DNA from: Caulobacteraceae bacterium
GTDB lineage: Bacteria > Pseudomonadota > Alphaproteobacteria > Caulobacterales > Caulobacteraceae
Length of the DNA: 14,295 nucleotides
NCBI GenBank assembly: GCA_003136615.1
Contig: PLFA01000197.1
Location: 1 to 14,295, forward strand
Reading direction: 5' to 3'
The notes below the pieces were generated by a model that was not told the origin of the DNA, did not search any database, and saw only the letters and a program-made list of their open reading frames with translations. The stretch's first letter is position 1. Every line of letters starts with the position of its first letter. The position numbers and the translations under genes are program-made. Positions 1 through 6,876 of this stretch are shown in pieces.

Positions 1-1185
1 CGCGAGGCCCTGTTGCGAGAGAAGTATCGCGGCGGCCAAGCCTATTATGTCGCGCCGCGCATCAAGGATTTGCCAGACCTGGAAAAATTCCTGCGCGAAA
101 GCGTGCCAGAGGTGAAGTTCGTCGTCGGCCACGGCCAGATGGCGCCGACGCAACTCGAAGACGTGATGGGTGCGTTCTACGAGGGGCGCTACGATGTCTT
201 GCTATCCACAACCATCGTGGAGTCAGGCCTCGACATCCCCAGCGCCAACACGTTGATCGTACACCGCGCGGATATGTTCGGTCTCTCCCAGCTCTATCAG
301 CTCAGAGGCCGCGTGGGCCGAGCGAAAGCGCGGGCCTTCGCCTATTTGACCACGCCGTTTGAGAAGCCCCTGACGCCGCTCGCTGAAAAGCGCCTCCATG
401 TTCTGCAATCTTTGGACAGCCTGGGCGCCGGCTTTCAACTGGCAAGCCACGACCTCGATATCCGCGGCGGGGGCAACCTGCTGGGTGACGAACAGTCGGG
501 CCACATCCGGGAGATCGGCGTCGAGCTTTACCAGCAGATGCTGGAAGACGCGGTCAATGAGCTAAAGACGGGATCGGGCGATGTCGCCTCTGATCTTTCC
601 CTGGAACGCGGCTGGTCACCCCTGATCAATACTGGAGCGGCGGTGCTGATTCCGGAGGCCTATGTGCCGGACCTCAATGTCCGCCTCGCCCTCTACCGCC
701 GCCTGTCTGAAGCGGAAAAGGCGGAGGATCGCGAAGCCCTCGCCGCCGAGCTCATCGACCGTTTTGGGCCCCTGCCAGCCGAAGCGGATCAGTTGCTGAA
801 AGTGGTGGCCATCAAGGGGCTCTGCCGCGAAGCTCATGTGGCGAAGATTGATGTTGGACCTAAGGGGGCCGTCGTCACCATCCGTGGGGACCGTTTTGCG
901 AATCCCGCCGGCCTCGTGGCCTATGTGCAGAAGAACGCCCTGGTCTGGGCCCTCCGACCGGACCAGAAGGTCGTGATCAAGGGCGAATGGGCAGAGCCCA
1001 TCGACCGCCTGGCGGCTGCGGAGCGTATTCTCCGGGTTTTGGCCGATCTGGCGAAGGGCGCGGCGGCGGCGCAATTGCCGAACTGGCCCGCCCCGCCACC
1101 GCCACCACCGCCAAAGGCGCCCACAAGACCAAGTTTCCAGCCTAATTCCGTCGCGCGCCGCATGGCGTTTCGCCGAGGAGGTTAG
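1..1185 (+). CDS. mfd: Transcription-repair coupling factor Mfd, C-terminal part (5' end outside the window)
   Basis: Mfd is the ATP-dependent translocase that pushes RNA polymerase stalled at DNA lesions off the template and recruits UvrA. The reading frame is open from base 1, so the start lies upstream; 394 residues are visible. The second helicase/translocase domain shows GHGQM (about residues 43-47), motif V TTIVESGLDIPSANT (about 70-84) and motif VI QLYQLRGRVGR (about 97-107). The relay region follows (DLDIRGGGNLLGDEQSGH, about 151-168), then the C-terminal TRCF/D7 autoinhibitory domain up to about residue 335. The tail carries a seven-proline run (around codon 362) and ends basic (RRMAFRRGG). 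The stop codon overlaps the stop of the convergent membrane-protein gene by 4 nt. Identity is clear from colinearity with the E. coli protein as I recall it. Confidence 0.97.
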   Translation, partial: REALLREKYRGGQAYYVAPRIKDLPDLEKFLRESVPEVKFVVGHGQMAPTQLEDVMGAFYEGRYDVLLSTTIVESGLDIPSANTLIVHRADMFGLSQLYQLRGRVGRAKARAFAYLTTPFEKPLTPLAEKRLHVLQSLDSLGAGFQLASHDLDIRGGGNLLGDEQSGHIREIGVELYQQMLEDAVNELKTGSGDVASDLSLERGWSPLINTGAAVLIPEAYVPDLNVRLALYRRLSEAEKAEDREALAAELIDRFGPLPAEADQLLKVVAIKGLCREAHVAKIDVGPKGAVVTIRGDRFANPAGLVAYVQKNALVWALRPDQKVVIKGEWAEPIDRLAAAERILRVLADLAKGAAAAQLPNWPAPPPPPPPKAPTRPSFQPNSVARRMAFRRGG

Positions 1186-1730
1186 GGGGCTGACGACTGG
1201 CCAGCCAGGGCGGACTGGGCCTGCGCCAGAAGTCGACGCGCCCGCAGGCTAATCTCAACCTGTTGCGCCAGCATGGTCAGGGCGGCCATCACCACAAGAC
1301 CGTCGGCCAGCAAGCCCACCGTGGCGCCGTCAAAGCCCGGTCCTGAAAGGGCGTTTCGCAGTATAATCCGGGCGGCGATCAGGCCGAGAACCAGGATGAC
1401 CCCCACCGCGGACACCCGCGCGGTGATGATATGCGTCTGGGGGTGCACCTCAAGCAGCGTCAGGCGACCCCTCTGCCAGCCCAGCGCCCCGCCCAAGGCC
1501 ACGGCCGCGACCATGACAGCAAGGCTGGCGAAGGTCAGGGGAGGGGGCGACTCATAGAGCATGGCGCCAATGAACAGCACCGCGAGAACTGGCCGGACCC
1601 ATAGACTCTGGAGATTGAGCTCCCTGGGCCTCCGGTTCCGCGACACCAGAATGACCGCCATTATGGCTAGCCCAAACACCATGCTCGAGGCCTGAGGCCC
1701 GAGACCAGGAATTCCAAAGCTCGAAGTCAT
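1182..1730 (-). CDS. Multi-pass membrane protein, DUF1453/CcdC-like
   Basis: A 182-residue hydrophobic protein with about five predicted membrane segments (roughly residues 15-31, 46-60, 66-85, 107-124 and 138-155). It has a short basic loop RNRRPREL after the first segment and a charged C-terminal helix (SLRARRLLAQAQ). The segment GALGWQRGRLTLLEVHP between membrane segments 3 and 4 resembles DUF1453/CcdC-like proteins of alphaproteobacteria; this is recognition from memory. The ATG at 1730 is preceded by only a weak AAGGG. The gene is convergent with mfd (4-nt stop overlap) and divergent from the CoA-transferase gene. The biochemical function is unknown; no catalytic or metal-binding motif is visible. 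Confidence 0.75.
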   Translation of the reverse strand: MTSSFGIPGLGPQASSMVFGLAIMAVILVSRNRRPRELNLQSLWVRPVLAVLFIGAMLYESPPPLTFASLAVMVAAVALGGALGWQRGRLTLLEVHPQTHIITARVSAVGVILVLGLIAARIILRNALSGPGFDGATVGLLADGLVVMAALTMLAQQVEISLRARRLLAQAQSALAGQSSAP

Positions 1731-1901
1731 GCCCTTGATCTTTCGCCCTTGAGACTATGCTTCCAACGATCAGAGTCGCATGAAGGGCTGAAGGGCTCAA
1801 GACAACCAGGGCGCATACTTGCATGACCAAGGGGCAGGGCGTGACTAACGCGAGGCTGCCGGCGGGATCTCCGCGCGCTCGCAATTGAAGGAGCTTCGCC
1901 T
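1731..1901. promoter_or_regulatory. Divergent intergenic region between membrane protein and racemase genes
   Basis: This 171-nt region must hold the promoters of both divergent genes. It contains a tandem 8-bp direct repeat (TGAAGGGC twice, 1781-1796). A TTGATC/TATGCT pair on + at 1735-1761 has a suboptimal 15-nt spacer. I see no convincing operator. A good ribosome binding site GAAGGAG (1887-1893) lies 8 nt before the TTG at 1902. Confidence 0.4.
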
Positions 1902-3029
1902 TTGGGCCAGGGACCACTTTCTAATCTCAAGGTGCTTGAATTCGCGGGAATCGGTCCTGGACCGTTTTGCGGAATGCTGCTCTCCGACCTCGGCGCCGAC
2001 GTGGTTCGCATTGATCGCAAGGGCGCGGGGCGCGGCGGCAAGGCGGATGTCACCGCGCGCGGCCGCCGCTCAATCGCCATGGACCTAAAGTCGCCGGCCG
2101 CCGTGGAAGCCTGCCTCAAGCTTATGGAAACCAGCGACGCGGTCTTCGAGGGCTTCCGACCCGGTGTTATGGAGCGACTCGGGCTCGGTCCAGACGTGGC
2201 GCTGGGGCGAAATCCGCGACTAGTCTATGGGCGCATGACGGGTTGGGGTCAGACCGGGCCCTACGCGAAGGCCGCCGGCCATGACATGAACTATATCGCC
2301 ATCAGTGGCGCGTTGAGCGCCATCGGCACGGCGGATAAGCCCATTCCGCCGCTGAATTTGGTGGGGGATTTCGGAGGCGGGGCGCTCTATTTGGCCTTTG
2401 GCCTCCTGGCTGGGGTCATCCATGCGCGGGCGAGCGGCGAGGGTCAGGTCATTGACTGCGCCATGAGCGACGGAGCGGCGTCATTGATGGCCATGTTCTA
2501 CGGCTTCAAGGCGGCCGGAGTCTGGACATCTGACAGGCGTGACAATCTGCTTGATGGGGGCGCCCACTTCTACGACACCTATCAGTGCCGCGATGGCGCG
2601 TGGATCTCGATCGCGTCCATCGAGCCCCAGTTTTACGCCCTGCTTCTCGAGAAGACGGGGATCAGTGATCCAGAGTTCGCGGCCCAGATGGATAGAGGCC
2701 GTTGGCCCGATCTCAAGGCCAGACTCGCCAAGGTCATAGCCGCCAAACCGAGAGATCATTGGGTCGAGCTTATGGAGGGCACTGACGTCTGTTTCGCCCC
2801 GGTGCTTGATCTCGATGAGGCCCCGCGGCACCCGCATAATCAGGCGCGGGAGACCTTTCTTGATATCGGCGGGGTCATCCAGCCTGCCCCCGCGCCACGC
2901 TTTTCGAAGACCCCCGGCGCCGTGGCCGGTCCGCCTCCCGCCATCGGCGCTCACAGCCGCGAGGCCCTTGCCGATTGGGGACTCTCCGAGACCGAGATCA
3001 ACGCCTTGGCCGCCTCGGACGTCATATAA
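1902..3029 (+). CDS. CoA-transferase family III protein, alpha-methylacyl-CoA racemase type
   Basis: A CaiB/BaiF-fold protein of 375 residues, the normal length for alpha-methylacyl-CoA racemase (AMACR/MCR). This enzyme epimerises 2-methylacyl-CoA thioesters so that branched-chain or sterol side-chain acyl-CoAs can enter beta-oxidation. The N-terminal signature LKVLEFAGIGPGPFCGMLL (9-27) and GADVVRIDR (31-39) are present. The catalytic pair known from the mycobacterial enzyme is visible as His127 (GHDMNY) and Asp156 (NLVGDFGGG), and the conserved Glu241 lies in ASIEPQFY. These point to a racemase rather than a formyl-CoA or carnitine CoA-transferase. The start is TTG at 1902, chosen because GAAGGAG lies 8 nt upstream; there is no closer in-frame ATG. 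Cytoplasmic, apparently monocistronic. Substrate range cannot be read from sequence. Confidence 0.9.
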   Translation: MGQGPLSNLKVLEFAGIGPGPFCGMLLSDLGADVVRIDRKGAGRGGKADVTARGRRSIAMDLKSPAAVEACLKLMETSDAVFEGFRPGVMERLGLGPDVALGRNPRLVYGRMTGWGQTGPYAKAAGHDMNYIAISGALSAIGTADKPIPPLNLVGDFGGGALYLAFGLLAGVIHARASGEGQVIDCAMSDGAASLMAMFYGFKAAGVWTSDRRDNLLDGGAHFYDTYQCRDGAWISIASIEPQFYALLLEKTGISDPEFAAQMDRGRWPDLKARLAKVIAAKPRDHWVELMEGTDVCFAPVLDLDEAPRHPHNQARETFLDIGGVIQPAPAPRFSKTPGAVAGPPPAIGAHSREALADWGLSETEINALAASDVI

Positions 3030-3121
3030 CCGAGCTTGTTCATCCAGGGTTCAGCGAGGCGGCGATAGCGTTGTGTGGTTAGCCGCTCCGCTCTTTCCCG
3101 TCCCTCGTGGCGGGGCGGCGA

Positions 3122-3169
3122 CCAGGAAGAGCATAGTTCCTGGCGGCGCGCTGTCCCCCATGGCGCGCC
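3122..3169. terminator. Two tandem hairpins between convergent genes (possible bidirectional terminator)
   Basis: Two perfect 7-bp inverted repeats lie back to back. CCAGGAA (3122-3128) pairs with TTCCTGG (3137-3143) across an 8-nt loop. GGCGCGC (3145-3151) pairs with GCGCGCC (3163-3169) across an 11-nt loop. They sit between the ends of the racemase gene (+) and the tusA-like gene (-), where terminators are expected. No clear U-tract follows on either strand, so intrinsic termination is uncertain. Confidence 0.4.
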
Positions 3170-3177
3170 GCACTCTT

Positions 3178-3402
3178 CTAGCAAACGACTTTCCTCACCC
3201 GGATCGAGAGAACACCTGCCGTCTCGGTGATCGCCAGGACTTCATGTCCGGCCTGGGTGGCAAAATGTGGCGCATCGATGCGCGCCATGGGATCATCCGC
3301 TATAAGCTCCACAACCACGCCCGCGGTGGCCTTTCGCAGAGCGCGGCTCAGGCGCAGAGTAGGGATTGGGCAATGGCGCCCCCGGGCGTCGACGCGAATC
3401 AA
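3178..3402 (-). CDS. TusA/SirA-family sulfur carrier-like protein
   Basis: A small protein of about 74 residues with the TusA fold signature: VDARGRHCPIPTLRLSRAL near the N-terminus. The CPxP cysteine is the persulfide-carrying residue in TusA. The C-terminal half (VVVELIADDPMARIDAPHFA, then GHEVL and the final strand) is typical. Family members relay sulfane sulfur for tRNA thiolation, molybdenum cofactor or sulfur oxidation; which applies here cannot be told. The start is uncertain. TTG at 3402 gives the usual family length but has a poor ribosome site. An in-frame ATG at 3486 would give about 102 residues and overlap the divergent glycosyltransferase gene by 44 nt. Convergent with the racemase gene across two hairpins. 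Confidence 0.82.
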   Translation of the reverse strand: MIRVDARGRHCPIPTLRLSRALRKATAGVVVELIADDPMARIDAPHFATQAGHEVLAITETAGVLSIRVRKVVC

Positions 3403-3442
3403 GCCATCGCGCGGCTCTAAGGACTCTTGAAGATCGTCGTTG

Positions 3443-4567
3443 ATGACCCTGCTCCAGATACCCCGCCCCGAAGCCGCTCCCAACATCCCAGCGACGTTGG
3501 AGCTTACCGTGGTGATTCCCACTTTCAACGAGCGGGAGAACGTCGCCCCCCTCATCCTACGCCTTGGCAAGGCACTGGAGGGAGTCTCCTGGCAAGCCAT
3601 ATTTGTTGATGACAACTCGGCCGATGGCACCGCGGAGGTCGTGAAAGTCATTGGAGCGCGTGATCCGCGCATTGCCTGCCTGCACAGGATCGGGCGTCGA
3701 GGTTTGGCGGGCGCGGTGATTGAAGGAATCATGGCCAGCGCGGCGCCGGTGGTGGCGGTGATTGACGCGGACCTGCAGCATGATGAGACGATCCTGCCGC
3801 GCATGCTGAAACTCATTCAGTCAGACGCCGCGGATCTCGTGGTCGGCAGTCGTTATCTGGCCCCAGAAGGCGCCAAGATTGGGTTATCGCCGCTTCGTTT
3901 GGCCGGCAGCCGACTTGCCACTTGGATCGCGAGAAGGGTTCTTCGCGCCGATGTTACGGATCCTGTAAGCGGATTTTTCATGATCCGCAGGAGTCTATTC
4001 GAGCGCGTCGGCCCGAAACTCTCGCCTCAGGGATTCAAGATCTTATTCGATATCATCGCCTCCCAGCCTAAGCCGCTGCGCATCGTCGAGACCCCCTATG
4101 TCTTCGCCGAACGTCAGGCCGGCGCAAGTAAGCTCGACGGCAGGGTCGTTATTGAATATCTGGGTCTCATCCTCTCAAAGTTCAGTCGCGGCCTAATCCC
4201 GCCCAGAGCCCTGCTGTTCGGTCTTGTGGGATCCAGCGGCGTTATCGTCCACCTTCTCGTGCTTGCGCTTTGCCGACGGCTCGGCTTTGCCTTCGTGGGC
4301 GCCCAGGAAATGGCCGCGGTTGTCGCTATGACCAGCAATTTCCTGATCAATAATCAGGTGACCTACCGCGATCGCCGGCTCAGGGGCTTGTCTCTGCTCA
4401 CGGGCTATTTTCGCTTCTGTGCGCTCTGTGGTCTGGGCCTGATCGCCAATGTGGCGATCGCCGATCTCGTCCATCACTGGACCCCGATATGGTGGCTTGC
4501 GGGAGCGGCCGGCGCCCTGTTCGGCGCGGTATGGAACTATGTCAGCACCTCTCTCGCCGTCTGGTGA
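3443..4567 (+). CDS. Polyprenyl-phosphate glycosyltransferase (GT2, dolichyl-P-mannose synthase-like) fused to a GtrA domain
   Basis: A 374-residue two-domain protein. Residues about 21-250 form a GT2 domain like dolichyl-phosphate mannosyltransferase: IPTFNE (25-30), VDDNSADGT (55-63), the DxD-type DADLQH (108-113), GSRY (135-138), SGFF (176-179) and a basic FAERQAGASKL (221-231). Residues about 255-374 form a GtrA-type domain with four membrane segments, including NFLINNQVTYRD (299-310) and a WNYVSTSLAVW end. Such fusions transfer a sugar from a nucleotide donor to undecaprenyl-phosphate and help flip the product. The product likely feeds the overlapping GT39 gene downstream. Start ATG 3443 (a TTG lies immediately before it) follows GAAGAT at 3428-3433. 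Divergent from the tusA-like gene with only about 40 nt between them. Donor sugar unknown. Confidence 0.92.
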   Translation: MTLLQIPRPEAAPNIPATLELTVVIPTFNERENVAPLILRLGKALEGVSWQAIFVDDNSADGTAEVVKVIGARDPRIACLHRIGRRGLAGAVIEGIMASAAPVVAVIDADLQHDETILPRMLKLIQSDAADLVVGSRYLAPEGAKIGLSPLRLAGSRLATWIARRVLRADVTDPVSGFFMIRRSLFERVGPKLSPQGFKILFDIIASQPKPLRIVETPYVFAERQAGASKLDGRVVIEYLGLILSKFSRGLIPPRALLFGLVGSSGVIVHLLVLALCRRLGFAFVGAQEMAAVVAMTSNFLINNQVTYRDRRLRGLSLLTGYFRFCALCGLGLIANVAIADLVHHWTPIWWLAGAAGALFGAVWNYVSTSLAVW

Positions 4568-6026
4568 AGCGGCGGCTTGGGATCGGACCTGGCGTCAGCT
4601 TGCTGGGTTTACCGCCTGCGTTCTGATCCTGAGGCTTCTGGTCTCGGCCTGGATTCCGCTTACCGAAGACGAGGCCTACTATCGACTCTGGGCTCAGGCG
4701 CCGGCTCTGGGGTACTTCGACCACCCCCCCATGATCGCGTGGTGGATCTGGGCGGGCGAAAGGCTCGTTGGCGATACCGCGCTCGGCGTCAGGCTACTAC
4801 CTAGCCTCGGTTGCGCTGCAATCAGCTTTCTCATTTTTGATCTTGGCCGCCGGCTCGGCGCGGATCGCGCATCCGCGCTGCGCGCCGCCATTTGGTATAA
4901 TGCGACATTGCTCGTGGCGGCAGGGGGCGATCTGGCCATTCCGGACGCCCCGGCGGCGCTGTTCTGGATCGCCAGTCTTTGGTGCGTCGCACGCGCCGCC
5001 TCTCAAGGCTATCGGCAGTGGTGGGTCGGCGTGGGGCTCACCGCTGGACTCGCGGCGCTTTCAAAGTATTCGGCCCTGTTTCTGGGACCCGGCGTATTCC
5101 TTTGGCTGGTATGCCGACCCGAGGGACGCCGCGCTCTTCGAACGCCTTGGCCCTGGGTCGCTCTGGCGATCGGGCTTGCGATCTTCGGCCTCAATGTTGC
5201 TTGGAACGCTCAGCATCACTGGATCACATTCGCCAAGCAATTTGGGCGAATCGCGCCCCACCAGTTCGCGCCCCGGAATTTGGCGGATTTTCTGATCACC
5301 CAATTCCTGCTCCTAAACCCCCTGATCGCTGTCTGGCTCTTGCGAGGCCTAGGCGCCAAGCGGCGAGTTTCCTGGGATAGGGTCGCACTTCTTTCGCTCT
5401 CCAGTCTCCCATTCGCGGCTTATCTGCTTGTTCACGCTCTCCATGATCGGGTGCAGGCCCACTGGCCGGCGCCGCTCTATGCAAGCCTGGCGATGATCGC
5501 GGCTTTCATCGCGGCGGAGGGCGCCAGCCAGAGTCCGTGGGGCCGCCTGCGCGCCGCCACGCCCTGGTTTAGCGTCGTCGTCTGCTTCATCGCACTGATC
5601 GCTTTCATTCTTCCTGAGATCGGCGTTCCTTTGCCCCTCGATCCCGCCCGGCAGGTTCGGGACTGGCCGGATTTCTCCAGACGTATTGATCAGGCGCGGG
5701 TGGCGTCGGGATCGGCGTGGATTGGAACGACAAGCTACGGTCTTGCCGCCGAACTCCTTGATCGGCCGGAAATCCATGCGCCGGTCATGCAGGTGCGCGA
5801 GCGAGACCGTTGGAACGACCTCGCCGCCAGCAACGCCAACCTGGCGCGGCCGGGGCTGATTGTCGATCTCACCCGACGGTTGCGCGCCGCCGACCTCACG
5901 CGCTGCTTCACCGAGGTTCGAGATCAGGGCGTCATCCGCCGCGCCGCGCCCGGTGAGGCGGGCCTCGCCTATCGGGCGGTGCGCGTGGCGGGACCCCGTC
6001 GCGATATCCGCAATGCCGGCTGTTGA
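4539..6026 (+). CDS. GT39/ArnT-like integral-membrane glycosyltransferase
   Basis: A polytopic protein of 495 residues of the PMT_2/ArnT family, which uses polyprenyl-phosphate sugars as donors on the periplasmic face. Visible hallmarks are the acidic loop motif TEDEAYY (42-48), YFDHPPM (59-65), GDLAIPDAP (130-138), SKYSALFLGPG (175-185) and AHWPAPLY (307-314). There are about 10-12 hydrophobic segments and a soluble periplasmic C-terminal domain (about 370-495). The chosen ATG (4539) overlaps the preceding GT2-GtrA gene by 29 nt, indicating translational coupling; the frame stays open upstream to 4449, but that part looks like out-of-frame sequence of the neighbour. The acceptor (lipid A, another lipid or protein) is not evident. 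Its stop directly abuts the convergent EF-hand gene's stop. Confidence 0.9.
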   Translation: MSAPLSPSGEAAAWDRTWRQLAGFTACVLILRLLVSAWIPLTEDEAYYRLWAQAPALGYFDHPPMIAWWIWAGERLVGDTALGVRLLPSLGCAAISFLIFDLGRRLGADRASALRAAIWYNATLLVAAGGDLAIPDAPAALFWIASLWCVARAASQGYRQWWVGVGLTAGLAALSKYSALFLGPGVFLWLVCRPEGRRALRTPWPWVALAIGLAIFGLNVAWNAQHHWITFAKQFGRIAPHQFAPRNLADFLITQFLLLNPLIAVWLLRGLGAKRRVSWDRVALLSLSSLPFAAYLLVHALHDRVQAHWPAPLYASLAMIAAFIAAEGASQSPWGRLRAATPWFSVVVCFIALIAFILPEIGVPLPLDPARQVRDWPDFSRRIDQARVASGSAWIGTTSYGLAAELLDRPEIHAPVMQVRERDRWNDLAASNANLARPGLIVDLTRRLRAADLTRCFTEVRDQGVIRRAAPGEAGLAYRAVRVAGPRRDIRNAGC

Positions 6027-6740
6027 TCAGGTCCTGCGGCGATGGCGCCCATGCGCCAAGAGCTTCTGCATTGGCGTCTGGGGCAGACTCGCGAGGGTGA
6101 GATAGCCGCGCTTGTCGCTGTCCAGCGCCGCGAAATGAATGTCGGAGAGGGCGATGAAATCCGCCTTAGGGATCATGCCGCGGAAGTGCAGGTCGGCCGC
6201 GGCCACGGGTTCGGGCTCATTAAAGAAGCTGAACGGCGATGCGCCATTGGCCGCTTCGTTAGGCGCTTGCGGAAGCTTCGGCATTGGCGGTTCGACATCG
6301 CCGCCTGGACTGGGCCCTAGCCCTCCCATCTGGACTTTCCACAGCAAATTCCGACGGCTGTCAGGTGCGCCCGAGGTGGGATTGTATCGGCCGCCTAGCA
6401 CTTCGGGCGCGATCTTTACCTCGTAGTAGCTCAGTTCATAGGGGCTGATATAGCCATCCCGGTTGCGATCCAGGAGCGTGAAGAAGGCCTCGGCGTCCGC
6501 GGTGAACTCGGCGTGGTCGAGTTTTCCATCCCCGTTCTTGTCGGCTTGGTGAAACCAGTCCGAGACCGGATAGGGCGCTTCGGGGGGCGCGCGGAACGGC
6601 TTTCCACAGGGGCTTATAAAGACATTCTGCACCGTCGCGGTGGGGAGCGTCTGCGCCAGGGCCATCCGAGGCGCCAAGCTTGCCCAGACGCCTGGCGCGC
6701 CAAGCAGAGCTATTGCAAAGTCCCGCCGGCGATAATTCAC
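6027..6740 (-). CDS. Tat-exported EF-hand calcium-binding protein
   Basis: A 237-residue protein. The start is GTG at 6740, supported by AAGGAG 8 nt upstream. The N-terminus NYRRRDFAIALLGAPG, a hydrophobic stretch and ALA|Q (about residues 27-30) look like a twin-arginine signal peptide with a signal peptidase I site, so a folded protein is probably exported. Two canonical EF-hand loops are present: D67-K-N-G-D-G-K-L-D-H-A-E78 and D91-R-N-R-D-G-Y-I-S-P-Y-E102. A third, D207-S-D-K-R-G-Y-L-T-L-A-S218, lacks the bidentate Glu at position 12 and has Arg at position 5, so it probably binds calcium weakly or not at all. A Pro/Ala/Gly-rich linker (about 140-180) separates the pair from the third. 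The C-terminus is basic (HGRHRRRT). Role unknown; periplasmic calcium binding is inferred. Confidence 0.85.
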   Translation of the reverse strand: MNYRRRDFAIALLGAPGVWASLAPRMALAQTLPTATVQNVFISPCGKPFRAPPEAPYPVSDWFHQADKNGDGKLDHAEFTADAEAFFTLLDRNRDGYISPYELSYYEVKIAPEVLGGRYNPTSGAPDSRRNLLWKVQMGGLGPSPGGDVEPPMPKLPQAPNEAANGASPFSFFNEPEPVAAADLHFRGMIPKADFIALSDIHFAALDSDKRGYLTLASLPQTPMQKLLAHGRHRRRT

Positions 6741-6876
6741 GCACTGCTCTCCTTCAAGGTCGGTAGATGGTAGTCCTCCTACCCTAATCACCCGGCGTCG
6801 GTTGGGCCAATTCGCAGAGGTCGCCAAGAATTGCGCCTCTTGGCGGGCACGTGCATTGGCCTCTATCGAAGCGCCT
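6741..6876. promoter_or_regulatory. Divergent intergenic region between EF-hand and amidase genes
   Basis: This 136-nt region holds the starts of both divergent genes. It includes a 5-bp inverted repeat GGTAG-TCCTC-CTACC at 6769-6783, close upstream of the EF-hand gene's ribosome site. No convincing -35/-10 pair was seen. Part of it (6802-6876) is an open in-frame extension of the amidase, but this does not look like amidase sequence. Confidence 0.3.

Noticed and set aside
1090..1115. CCR repeat tract in the mfd tail
   Set aside because: It is in frame and codes for a proline run in the unconserved C-terminus, so it is probably just a low-complexity linker rather than a functional repeat.
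2951..3184. Minus-strand open frame of 77 codons across the 3030-3177 gap, beyond the tusA-like gene
   Set aside because: No ribosome site or motif was seen. It runs through the two hairpins and is better explained as intergenic sequence.
2806..3420. Plus-strand open frame of about 200 codons bridging the racemase end and the tusA-like gene
   Set aside because: It overlaps two recognised genes in other frames and its product is Arg/Pro-rich low-complexity sequence with no family resemblance.
4449..4538. Upstream in-frame extension of the GT39 gene to an ATG at 4449
   Set aside because: The extra 30 residues overlap the GtrA domain in another frame and lack hydrophobic or family character. 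ATG 4539 fits the family start.
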